A stretch of 64,000 nucleotides of DNA from Elusimicrobiota bacterium (lineage in GTDB: Bacteria > Elusimicrobiota > Elusimicrobia > Elusimicrobiales > UBA9959). The stretch spans positions 1-64,000 of the forward strand of contig DMES01000078.1 of assembly GCA_003450815.1 (NCBI GenBank), given 5' to 3'. The position numbers and the translations under genes were made by a program. This document shows positions 25,737-33,313 of the stretch, piece after piece; position 1 is the first letter of the stretch; each line of letters opens with the position of its first letter. Under the pieces are notes generated by a model. That model saw only the letters and a program-made list of their open reading frames with translations. It searched no databases and had not been told where the DNA came from.

Positions 25737-26875
25737 TTTGCCGGCGTGACGCGCAGAAACTCAATGGTCCGGCGCGCCGGCACAAGGATCAACCCCTGTC
25801 CGGCAAGAACCCGATCGGCTTCAGTAAGGTCGCCGTATTTCCACTTGAGATCAAACTCGTATGTTCCCTTGAGCCCGGTCTCATCCACCACCGGCCTGTC
25901 CAGGCTTGACCAAAGGGCGCGCGCGATTCTGGGCATTTCGGCTGTGCCGACCAGGTCGCCGCCTCCGTATGCCATTAAGCCCATCTCACCCGCCTCCGGC
26001 GCGCCCGGTTTTGGCCGGGGAGCGCCTTGGGAGGTTGATAAGGTCAGGACAAAAACATTGGTCTCCGCGGGTTCCGGCATTACGCGTATATTGAAAACGG
26101 ACTGGATGGCGGTCTTCAGAACTTCACGGCCCTTCTCGATTCCATCAGGAGGCGTCTTCAATGTCAGATTCAGAGAATCCACCGGTTTTGTGTCCAGAAT
26201 GACCTGGTTATCTTCAACGTCCCAAATACGCGCGATGCTGTTTAAAAATGGGACCCCTTGCATTTCAAGTTTTGTCTGAGAGCTTGACATGCGCCACTTG
26301 CCGGACCCGGACGATATTTTTATTTCAAAAATAGTCTTGACGGTTTCCGGCTTAACCGCCGGAGCTTTAGTATCCTCCCATTCAACAGGCTTGGGTTTAA
26401 AATTACCCGCGATCGCGTCACGAACTTCTTTCTCTTCCAGACTTGCCGGGAATATGCGCGCCAGCAGGGTTCCGTCCTTGCCGATAAGGTAGCCGTCCGG
26501 CCGTCCATTGACCCTATAAGCTTTAAACGAGGATTCCTTCTGGTCAATACCCACCCAGGATTTTATTTCGTGCGTTGTGAGAAATGCGGTGATTGTGTCT
26601 GTTGATTCGTCGGTTACCGCGATGAAGACCACAGGCTCGCCCTTCAGAGCTTCATGCAGGCGGTTTATATGAGGCAGGCTTGCCACGCAAGGCGCGCACC
26701 AGGTCGCCCAGAAATCAAGGAAAACCACTTTTCCTTTAAGGTCCTTCAGTCCTTTGACACTGGTGACCGGGGCGTTAAGGACTTTTGCTATTTTGAAGTC
26801 CGGCGCCTGCGCGGCATAGGACGGCCCTTTACAGGCGGAAATCATCAGGGCCATAATTGCGAAGATTCTTTTCAT
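25733..26875 (-). CDS. TlpA-like thioredoxin fused to a TIGR03435/DUF3738-like domain
   Basis: A 380-residue exported protein. The signal sequence ends in ISAC, a plausible lipobox, so it may be a lipoprotein. Residues about 25-155 form a thioredoxin/TlpA domain with FLDFWATWCAPC carrying the redox CxxC. The C-terminal half (about 175-380) ends with RPVVDETGLKGTYEFDLKW, the signature of the Solibacter-type TIGR03435 (DUF3738) domain, whose function is unknown. Overlaps of 4 bp with genes on both sides place it in an operon with DsbD, its likely electron donor. Confidence 0.85.
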   Translation of the reverse strand: MKRIFAIMALMISACKGPSYAAQAPDFKIAKVLNAPVTSVKGLKDLKGKVVFLDFWATWCAPCVASLPHINRLHEALKGEPVVFIAVTDESTDTITAFLTTHEIKSWVGIDQKESSFKAYRVNGRPDGYLIGKDGTLLARIFPASLEEKEVRDAIAGNFKPKPVEWEDTKAPAVKPETVKTIFEIKISSGSGKWRMSSSQTKLEMQGVPFLNSIARIWDVEDNQVILDTKPVDSLNLTLKTPPDGIEKGREVLKTAIQSVFNIRVMPEPAETNVFVLTLSTSQGAPRPKPGAPEAGEMGLMAYGGGDLVGTAEMPRIARALWSSLDRPVVDETGLKGTYEFDLKWKYGDLTEADRVLAGQGLILVPARRTIEFLRVTPAK

Positions 26876-28704
26876 GGTTTGTTTTCTCCTTTTAGTTTTA
26901 GCTGGGCGAGCGAGTCCAGCACAAGCCCCGGCGTGAGAAGCTCAGGCAATAGAACGGCGGGTCCGCCGCCGGGATGCACCACATAAAGCGGCACGCCGTT
27001 GCGTCCATATTTTGAAAGTTCCGCCTCTATGCTTTTATCGCGTCCGGTCCAGTCGGCCCGGAAGGCGCGGACGCCGTCGCGTGAAAGCGCCGCGCGCACT
27101 TCACTAGAGGCCAGCGCGGTGCGCTCGTTTACCTGGCATGACAGGCACCAGGCCGCTGTAAAATCTATGAACACGGTATGTCCGGCGGCGCGCTCCTGGG
27201 CCACGGCTTCAGGCGACCATTGCCGCCAGAGGGCGTTTTGGGGCGGTGGATTAACAGCGAGAAGCTGCCAAAGAACCCAAAGAAGCCAAAGACTGCTGGC
27301 GAACATCGGCAACGCCAAAAGCTTTTTCAGCAGGACCATCCAGGCGCCTGGCTTCGGAAGAAGCCGTATCAGCGCGGGCCAGGAAGAAAGACAGGCGTAC
27401 GGCGCGGCGGCGCCAAGCCCGAGCGCGCCGAACACGGCCAAGGTTTCGCCCGCCGGGCGCGTTACGGCCCAGCCGAGAGTGGCGCCCATAAATGGGGCCG
27501 TACAGGGCGCTCCGGCCACCATGGCGAACACACCGGAAAAAAACGCGCCGATCCGGCCCTCGCGGGCGGACAGGGATGAGCCTGTGCCCATCCATCTGGC
27601 GCCGAATTCAAAAACGCCCAGTAAACTTAGCCCGGCGAAAAAGAACAATACAGCCAGCGCGGCAACCAGCCAGGGTGATTGGAACTGCGTTCCCCAGCCC
27701 AGAGTGTGGCCGGCGCGGCGTGCCGTCAGTAGCATTAACGCCAGAGCTTCGCAGCTTAACACCATTCCGGCGGCGTAGGCCAGCGCTTCATAACGGGTCC
27801 GCGTGGTATTCTGTTCTTTGCGGTTCAGCAGTCCAAGCGTTTTGAAAGTCAGCACGGGAAACACGCACGGCATCAGGTTTAGCAGCAGCCCCCCGGCGAA
27901 AGCCAGAAGGAAGAAGCGTGCCTCCGTGCCGTCTGCGCTTACCGGGACGGAGACCAGCACAGGATTAAATCCGGGGCGTATCAGCACGCCCTCCATCCGC
28001 GAAGGTATTTTTGAGCCGGGCGCCGGGTTTAAGGCTATTTCCGTTTCCAACGGGCTTACGCTTACGGCTGAACGTGTGTTTTCAAATATGCCGGGTTCCT
28101 CCGGAAAGAACTCGGCCAGCGGATGGAGGCCTTTAAGGCGCAGGCGTATATTGTTCCCGTCATGCGCGGCCGTAATTATTGCGCCGGAATCAGGCCGCGG
28201 TACACTTGCAAGCGAAGCCGCAATAGCCGCTGCATCGTCCGCGCGTTCACGTGAGGTTCTTTCTACATTTATCCTGAGCGTTAATGCCGCTGAGCCTGGC
28301 AGACAGGTTTCCCGGCATTCCAGCCATTCCGCTTTCGCACGGAGACTGACGCGCGTTCCGGGGCGGGTGTCCGGGGCCGCTGTAAGCGTAAACGGCAGGA
28401 TGACCGCACCATTGTAGCCGAAATTGGTGAGCGGCGGCGATTCCAGTCGCATCGGCGCGGGCCATTGCATGGGGGAGGCTTTCCAGCCAGTAGGCAGCCT
28501 CCATTCCAGCCTTGGAGACATTCCCGCGTCTCCCGGATTGCGCCAATATACGTGCCAGCCGTCATTTAGTTTAAATTTAAGCCCCGCCGTAAAGCTCTCA
28601 CCGGGCTGTACTGTATCGCGCGCGGAGAGAAGAGAAATGTCAACATGGCCGGCATATGCCGGCCATGAAAATAAAATCAACAGAACGGCGATGGCGGGTC
28701 TCAT
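26872..28704 (-). CDS. dsbD: Thiol:disulfide interchange protein DsbD/ScsB type
   Basis: A 610-residue inner-membrane protein that carries electrons from cytoplasmic thioredoxin to periplasmic partners. A signal peptide (about 1-18) precedes a periplasmic domain typified by GESFTAGLKFKLNDGWHVYW. About eight transmembrane helices follow, with the two redox cysteines in NLMPCVFPVL and GAPCTAPFMG. The C-terminal thioredoxin domain contains DFTAAWCLSCQVNE. The CX2C in that domain should reduce the adjacent TlpA-like protein. The start ATG 28704 lies near a palindromic leader repeat. Confidence 0.92.
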   Translation of the reverse strand: MRPAIAVLLILFSWPAYAGHVDISLLSARDTVQPGESFTAGLKFKLNDGWHVYWRNPGDAGMSPRLEWRLPTGWKASPMQWPAPMRLESPPLTNFGYNGAVILPFTLTAAPDTRPGTRVSLRAKAEWLECRETCLPGSAALTLRINVERTSRERADDAAAIAASLASVPRPDSGAIITAAHDGNNIRLRLKGLHPLAEFFPEEPGIFENTRSAVSVSPLETEIALNPAPGSKIPSRMEGVLIRPGFNPVLVSVPVSADGTEARFFLLAFAGGLLLNLMPCVFPVLTFKTLGLLNRKEQNTTRTRYEALAYAAGMVLSCEALALMLLTARRAGHTLGWGTQFQSPWLVAALAVLFFFAGLSLLGVFEFGARWMGTGSSLSAREGRIGAFFSGVFAMVAGAPCTAPFMGATLGWAVTRPAGETLAVFGALGLGAAAPYACLSSWPALIRLLPKPGAWMVLLKKLLALPMFASSLWLLWVLWQLLAVNPPPQNALWRQWSPEAVAQERAAGHTVFIDFTAAWCLSCQVNERTALASSEVRAALSRDGVRAFRADWTGRDKSIEAELSKYGRNGVPLYVVHPGGGPAVLLPELLTPGLVLDSLAQLKLKGENKP

Positions 28705-28715
28705 TTTTGGTTATT

Positions 28716-28760
28716 AAAAATTTTTGCCGCAAAAATAAAATGTTGTTCCTCAACATTTTA
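28716..28760 (-). repeat. Palindromic A/T leader plus TGTTG hairpin between ychF and dsbD
   Basis: Contains the block A5-T5-GCCGC-A5 (28716-28735) and, directly adjoining, the hairpin AAAATGTTG-TTCCT-CAACATTTT (28737-28759), which overlaps the ychF stop codon. On the minus strand the hairpin is followed by ATTTTTG and may terminate ychF transcription. The same two modules recur upstream of aroB at 43020-43106. Confidence 0.6.
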
Positions 28761-29831
28761 TACGTTAAACTTAAAGAAGCAAACATCGCCGTCTTTCATT
28801 ACGTATTCCTTGCCTTCCGAGCGGATCAGGCCTTTTTCTTTCAAAAGCTTTTCTTCGCGGTATTTGACGATGTCTTCAAAGGAATAAACTTCGGCGCGGA
28901 TGAAGCCTTTCTCAAAATCGGTATGGATGCGGCCGGCCGCCTGCGGCGCTTTCAGGCCTTTGCGCAGGCTCCAGGCGCGCACTTCGTCGTCCGAGCCGGC
29001 GGTGAAGAAGGAAATCAGATCCAGCAGTTTCTGGCCGGCCAGTATCATTTTCTCAAGGCCGGTGTATTCCTCTCCCAGGTCTTTCATGAACGCGGCTTTT
29101 TCATTTTCGGGCAATTCTATTAGTTCCGATTCAATCTTTGCGGAAATTTCCACCAGAATAGCGTCGCGCGACTTTACAAAATCGCGCAGCTTAGCCTGCA
29201 CGGCGGCGTTCGGGCTTTCGGAAGTGTTGGCCACGAAGAAAACTGGTTTTACGGTGAGCAGGTTGAAGTCGCGCACTTCCTCTATGGTGTATCCCGCTTC
29301 TTTGGCCGGTTTGCCTGCGACCAGCAGTTTTTTTATCTTTTCAAGTTTTTCCTGTTTTTCTTTGGCTTCCTTGCTGCCCGAGCGCAGATTGCCGGAATTC
29401 TTGTCTATCATTTTGTCCACGGCTTCCAGGTCGGCCAGCATTAGCTCGGTTTCTATCACTTCAATGTCGCGTATGGGGTCCACTTCGCCCAGCACATGCA
29501 CCACATCGGGATTGTCGAATACGCGCACCACCTGCACTATGGCGTCCACCTCGCGGATGTTGGCCAGAAACTTGTTGCCCAGGCCCTCGCCCTGAGAAGC
29601 GCCTTTCATAAGGCCCGCGATGTCCACGAATTTTATATAGGAGGCGACCTTTTTCGGCGGCTTGAAAATTTCAAAAAGCGCGTCCAGACGCTTGTCCGGT
29701 ATCGGCACCACTCCCACATTCGGGTCTATAGTGGTGAAAGGATAGTTGGATGAAGCCGCGCCCGCCCTGGTAAGCGCGTTGAAAAGCGTGGATTTGCCCA
29801 CATTGGGGAGTCCTACAATTCCTATTTCCAT
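28758..29831 (-). CDS. ychF: Ribosome-associated ATPase YchF (OLA1 family)
   Basis: A 357-residue TRAFAC-class P-loop protein. P-loop GLPNVGKSTLFNALTRAG, switch motif NYPFTTIDPNVG, G3 DIAGLMKGASQGEGLGNKFL and the C-terminal TGS domain (about 275-357, SLRKGLKAPQAAGRIHTDFE) are all typical. The G4 motif is ANTSE instead of NKxD, which in this family changes preference from GTP to ATP. It binds ribosomes and is linked to stress responses. The gene is monocistronic here. Confidence 0.96.
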   Translation of the reverse strand: MEIGIVGLPNVGKSTLFNALTRAGAASSNYPFTTIDPNVGVVPIPDKRLDALFEIFKPPKKVASYIKFVDIAGLMKGASQGEGLGNKFLANIREVDAIVQVVRVFDNPDVVHVLGEVDPIRDIEVIETELMLADLEAVDKMIDKNSGNLRSGSKEAKEKQEKLEKIKKLLVAGKPAKEAGYTIEEVRDFNLLTVKPVFFVANTSESPNAAVQAKLRDFVKSRDAILVEISAKIESELIELPENEKAAFMKDLGEEYTGLEKMILAGQKLLDLISFFTAGSDDEVRAWSLRKGLKAPQAAGRIHTDFEKGFIRAEVYSFEDIVKYREEKLLKEKGLIRSEGKEYVMKDGDVCFFKFNV

Positions 29832-29848
29832 TGTTCAGTCCTTATGGT

Positions 29849-29891
29849 TCGCGGTAAGATAATATGAAATGCTCATATTATTTTGCCGCGA
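29849..29891. repeat. 19-bp imperfect inverted repeat upstream of ychF
   Basis: TCGCGG-TAAGATAATATGA pairs with TCATATTATTTTG-CCGCGA around AATGC. It lies just upstream of the ychF start (29831) and may be part of its leader or a promoter-region operator. Confidence 0.5.
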
Positions 29892-29916
29892 GCGCTTAGC
29901 CGCGTGAGAATCTCAA

Positions 29917-29950
29917 AATTAAAAGCCGATTCCCGCGGAGGAACCGGCTT
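29917..29950 (-). terminator. Rho-independent terminator of the tRNA pair
   Basis: On the minus strand AAGCCGGTTCC and GGGAATCGGCTT form a stem around a short loop, followed by TTTTAATTTT. It lies downstream of both minus-strand tRNA genes. Confidence 0.6.
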
Positions 29951-29968
29951 GCCGCCAGCAAATTGTGG

Positions 29969-29986
29969 CGGCCTGTACGGGATTTG
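29969..29986 (-). repeat. 18-bp duplicate of the tRNA-Glu 3' end
   Basis: CGGCCTGTACGGGATTTG occurs here and again at 30125-30142 at the 3' end of tRNA-Glu, 156 bp apart in direct orientation. This is the shape expected of an attachment-site remnant or of a partial tRNA duplication. Confidence 0.65.
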
Positions 29987-30125
29987 GCCACAAGTCGCTT
30001 CTTCGCCGTCGCTCAGTCGCGCTCGCGGCCCCGGCTCGCGGATTCGCCTGCTGGCTCATCAACGCTCCGCCTTTCAAATCCCGCCGCAAGCCAAGCAGTT
30101 GGCTTGCTTATGGAAAATTGTATAC

Positions 30126-30198
30126 GGCCTGTACGGGATTTGAACCCGTGATCTCTGCCTTGAGAGGGCAGCGTCCTAGGCCGCTAGACGAACAGGCC
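30126..30198 (-). tRNA. tRNA-Glu (anticodon CUC)
   Basis: Full cloverleaf on the minus strand: acceptor arms GGCCTGT/ACAGGCC, D-arm with AGCGGCCTAGGACGC, anticodon stem CTGCC/GGCAG around the loop CTCTCAA, and T-arm CGGGTTCAAATCCCG. The anticodon CTC reads GAG. No encoded CCA. Confidence 0.95.
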
Positions 30199-30245
30199 GT
30201 AAGTTCACAGTTTACCAAATAGCCGGCTTAGCAGGCAAAAAAACC

Positions 30246-30317
30246 AGCCGACGGCCGGGATTGAACCGGCGACCTACCGCTTACAAGGCGGTTGCTCTAC
30301 CGCTGAGCTACGTCGGC
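30246..30317 (-). tRNA. tRNA-Thr (anticodon UGU)
   Basis: Cloverleaf on the minus strand: acceptor GCCGACG/CGTCGGC, D-arm AGCTCAGCGGTAGAGC, anticodon stem ACCGC/GCGGT around CTTGTAA, and T-arm CCGGTTCAATCCCGG. The anticodon TGT reads ACA. It is 47 bp upstream of tRNA-Glu on the same strand. Confidence 0.95.
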
Positions 30318-30359
30318 ATTCTGTATTGGTAATTTTACTATATTTGGGCAAATTTTAAT

Positions 30360-30803
30360 TTACTTGGTGTCCATATAGGTGTCCATCGGGGCTGGTTTTG
30401 GGGCAGATTCCTGCGTGATTGGCATACACGTGTTAAAGGCCCGCATCTCTGCCTGTAAGTAGCCGCTGCTCAAATGTGCGTATCTTTGTGTCATTATGGG
30501 GCTGGCATGTCCGAGTATCTTTTGTAGGGCGGGAAGATTTCCGGTTTTCATAATAAAATGGCTTGCAAAAGTATGGCGTAGGTCATGGAATCGGAATCCT
30601 ACAATTCCCGCAGCTTCCAAGCACTTCCCAAAATATCGTCTTAGTGTTATATCGGGCACGTTGAAAACCTTGTCCGTTGGTTCCAGCGGTCCCATGACTA
30701 GGAGAATGTTGTGTAATTTAGCAGCGATAGGTATTTCCCTTGGCTTGCCGGACTTTGATTCTACAACGTGTCGTATATTTCTTTCTGCAAGGCGTCGCTT
30801 TTT
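30360..30803 (-). pseudogene. Tyrosine recombinase/phage integrase, N-terminally truncated
   Basis: The open frame encodes only the C-terminal part of a tyrosine recombinase. Visible are KSGKPREIPI, the HxxR box in FHDLRHTFASHF, LGHASPIMTQRYAHLS with the histidine and the nucleophilic tyrosine. The core-binding domain and the first catalytic arginine box are absent; the frame opens at a TAA near 30804 inside unrelated coding sequence. The fragment sits 42 bp from tRNA-Thr and near the tRNA-Glu duplication, consistent with a decayed mobile element that used a tRNA as its target. Confidence 0.85.
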
Positions 30804-31051
30804 TTAACAAGCGGAGCGCTGTCGGAATTCCGGGCTAATTTTTGGTCTATGGTTTTCTCAAATTCGCGGTTTGCCTGGCTATATTGCGCAGTTATGTCAT
30901 CCAGTTTATCGTTCAGTATTTTTGTTTTCTCATTCAAATCCTGATTGAGTCTCCGGACTTCCGCATCATCTTGGAGTCCGCGATTTCGGTGTAATTCCGC
31001 CCCGATTCGCCGTCTTCCTTTAAAAAACCACGTCAGGAGTTTAGCGGGATT
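30761..31051 (-). pseudogene. Coiled-coil coding remnant in frame after the cNMP-binding gene
   Basis: After the TAA of the cyclic-nucleotide-binding gene the same frame stays open for 96 codons to TAG 30761. It reads as protein-like: AKLLTWFFKGRRRIGAELHR, then a charged coiled coil including QDLNEKTKILNDKLDDITAQ. There is no ATG. It may be the former C-terminal part of the upstream gene cut off by a nonsense codon, or a separate gene with a non-AUG start. Its end overlaps the integrase fragment in another frame. Confidence 0.45.
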
Positions 31052-31495
31052 TTATGAATGGCCGGCTTCGGATAAGGAATACAGGCGGCGGCGGGCCATT
31101 TCCTCTATTCTGGTGCGAAGCTCTTCATGCCTGTCCAGCAGCTTTTTGAAATCGCTGGAAGCTATGTGCGCCACTTCACAGGCGCTTTTGGCTACAATGG
31201 ACGCTGAGCGCTTGGCTGTCGGCACCAGGTAACTTATCTCCCCGAAAAGGTCGCCGGGACCGAGGTGCGCGACTTCTTTTGACAGAAATATCCATCGCGA
31301 CTGACATACCGACAGCCCGCCCTTGATAACCACATAGACATTCGTTCCGGGCTCGCCTTCTTTGAGAATTACCGACTCAGGTTCATATGCGCTGACTTTT
31401 ATTGATGGCAGGGTCTCTTCAATTTCTGAAACAAGAAGGTGGAATGTTTTCGAGAGTATTTTCAGGTCTGCATGGACCGCTTTCCGTTCTGTCAT
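31052..31495 (-). CDS. Cyclic-nucleotide-binding domain protein
   Basis: A 147-residue protein from ATG 31495, which has AGGAG at a good distance; an in-frame start 54 bp upstream lacks one. It consists of a CAP-type effector domain: VILKEGEPGTNVYVVIKGGL, then LGPGDLFGEISYL and AKRSASIVAKSACEVAHIA, matching the phosphate-binding cassette region. There is no DNA-binding helix-turn-helix, so it is probably a signalling or scaffolding protein rather than a transcription factor. The stop may be secondary (see the downstream in-frame coiled coil). Confidence 0.82.
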   Translation of the reverse strand: MTERKAVHADLKILSKTFHLLVSEIEETLPSIKVSAYEPESVILKEGEPGTNVYVVIKGGLSVCQSRWIFLSKEVAHLGPGDLFGEISYLVPTAKRSASIVAKSACEVAHIASSDFKKLLDRHEELRTRIEEMARRRLYSLSEAGHS

Positions 31496-31701
31496 ATTTT
31501 TCTCCTGTTTTCCGGTCTTAGGATTGACTGTGCGCAGGACAGACATCACTTACGCTGCTCTGCAGCAACAATAAGGCCGGTTATCCTGAGCAAACCCCGC
31601 CCTTCCGTGGCTGGAAGGGTGCCTTTAGGATTATATATAAAAAATATCCGCCAGCATTGGGGAAAAAGGAAAAGATTGCCCTGTATATCGTATCATTTAC
31701 T

Positions 31702-33306
31702 ATGGCTTTGGACCTGATAGTAAGCGGTTTGCTCATTCCTGTGGAAATTGATGGGCCTGAAGAATACTTAACATCCGCCGCGCTCAGGCTTAAGATCCAG
31801 GCAACAGAGCTCAAGGTCGTCAGAATACTTTCCAAATCTCTTGTTTCCAGCGACAAGCAGCAGTTCTATTATGAAATCTCGCTGGTTATGAGCGTTCCCG
31901 CCGGTTACGAGAATAAAGACAATTTTTCCGTCTACGTAAAGCCTGTCGCGCGGCCTAAATCCGCGCGGGCCGGTGAGCGCCCTGTAATTATCGGTTTCGG
32001 CCCGGCCGGGATGTTCGCGGCGCTTGAGCTTATAGAGTACGGGCTTAAACCACTGATATTTGAAAGGGGCAAGCGGCTGGAAGAGCGCCACGCGGATGTG
32101 CGGAGTTTTATTAAAGACCGGACGCTGGCTACGGAGTCTAATATCCAGTTCGGCGAAGGCGGTGCCGGCGCCTATTCCGACGGGAAATTGTTTTCAAGGC
32201 TCAATAATTCAGTATACGCAGACAAAGTGCTGGACACCTTTATTAAATTCGGCGCTCCGCCGGAAACGGGGTATGTCAGCAAGCCGCACCTGGGTACAGA
32301 TGTGTTGCGAAAAATAACAGCCAATATAAGGAACCATATACTTCAAGCAGGCGGCGAAATACGTTATGGCTCAAAAATGACGGATATCCTTATATCCGGG
32401 GGGGAAGCATCCGGCGTAGTCATTAACGGTTCGGCGGAGTACCTTTGCTCAAGCATCTATCTGGCCATAGGCAATTCGGCGCGCGACACCTTTTATTTGC
32501 TGCACAAAAAAGGTGTCAGCCTTGAGCCTAAGCCTATTTCTGTCGGAGTGAGAGTTGAGCACCCGGCCAAAACCATCAACCTTATCAGGTACGGCGACAA
32601 GTACCGTGACTTCCACCGCATAGGCGCCGCCACCTATTCGTTTAACTGCACAAACCGCAAAACAGGCCGCGGCGCTTACACTTTCTGCATGTGCCCCGGC
32701 GGCGAGATTGTAAACGCGTCTTCGGAAGAGGGCGGGCTGGCGCTTAACGGTATGAGCTACTCGGCCAGGGGTTCCGCATTTTCGAACTCGGCTATCGCGG
32801 TAACCTGTACACCGGCGGATTATAACTCGTCTCATCCGCTTGCCGGAGTTGAGTTCCAGAAAGATATAGAGCGTAAAGCTTTCCTTGCTGGCGGGGGAAA
32901 CTGGAAAGCGCCCGCCCAAAATCTAAGGGATTTCTTAAGCGGGAAGCCGTCTGCCGAGCTAAACAGTAATTCATACAGGATGGGCGCCCATAGCGCGGAC
33001 CTGAACCGCATTTTCCCGGCTTTTATAAGCGAAGCGCTTTGTTACGCTTTTAACCAATGGGAAACGGAATGCCCTTCATTCGTAGGCGGTGACGCCATAC
33101 TTATGGGTCCGGAAACAAGAACTTCCTCTCCAGTAAGGATCAGGCGCGGGAAAAATTTTGAATCGGTAAATATACGGAACCTTTATCCGATAGGTGAAGG
33201 GTCGGGGTACAGCGGGGGGATAACCAGCTCCGCCTCCGACGCGATAAAAGCCGTGGAAGCCGCGCTGCGGGATGCGGGCGCGGCAAAAATCGGATGTGCG
33301 GTCTGA
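31702..33306 (+). CDS. FAD-dependent oxidoreductase (COG2509-like)
   Basis: About 534 residues. The dinucleotide-binding motif IIGFGPAGMFAALELIEYG, followed by LIFERGKRLEERHADV and FGEGGAGAYSDGKLFSRL, is characteristic of the COG2509 family of FAD/NAD(P)-dependent dehydrogenases, which are common but not biochemically defined. The C-terminal IGEGSGYSGGITSSASDAIK is the second FAD contact. The start is uncertain: ATG 31702 gives a usual N-terminus (LIVSGLLIPVEI), but the frame extends upstream to TTG 31657. It is 8 bp from the ABC-F gene. Confidence 0.88.
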   Translation: MALDLIVSGLLIPVEIDGPEEYLTSAALRLKIQATELKVVRILSKSLVSSDKQQFYYEISLVMSVPAGYENKDNFSVYVKPVARPKSARAGERPVIIGFGPAGMFAALELIEYGLKPLIFERGKRLEERHADVRSFIKDRTLATESNIQFGEGGAGAYSDGKLFSRLNNSVYADKVLDTFIKFGAPPETGYVSKPHLGTDVLRKITANIRNHILQAGGEIRYGSKMTDILISGGEASGVVINGSAEYLCSSIYLAIGNSARDTFYLLHKKGVSLEPKPISVGVRVEHPAKTINLIRYGDKYRDFHRIGAATYSFNCTNRKTGRGAYTFCMCPGGEIVNASSEEGGLALNGMSYSARGSAFSNSAIAVTCTPADYNSSHPLAGVEFQKDIERKAFLAGGGNWKAPAQNLRDFLSGKPSAELNSNSYRMGAHSADLNRIFPAFISEALCYAFNQWETECPSFVGGDAILMGPETRTSSPVRIRRGKNFESVNIRNLYPIGEGSGYSGGITSSASDAIKAVEAALRDAGAAKIGCAV

Positions 33307-33313
33307 CGCTGTT

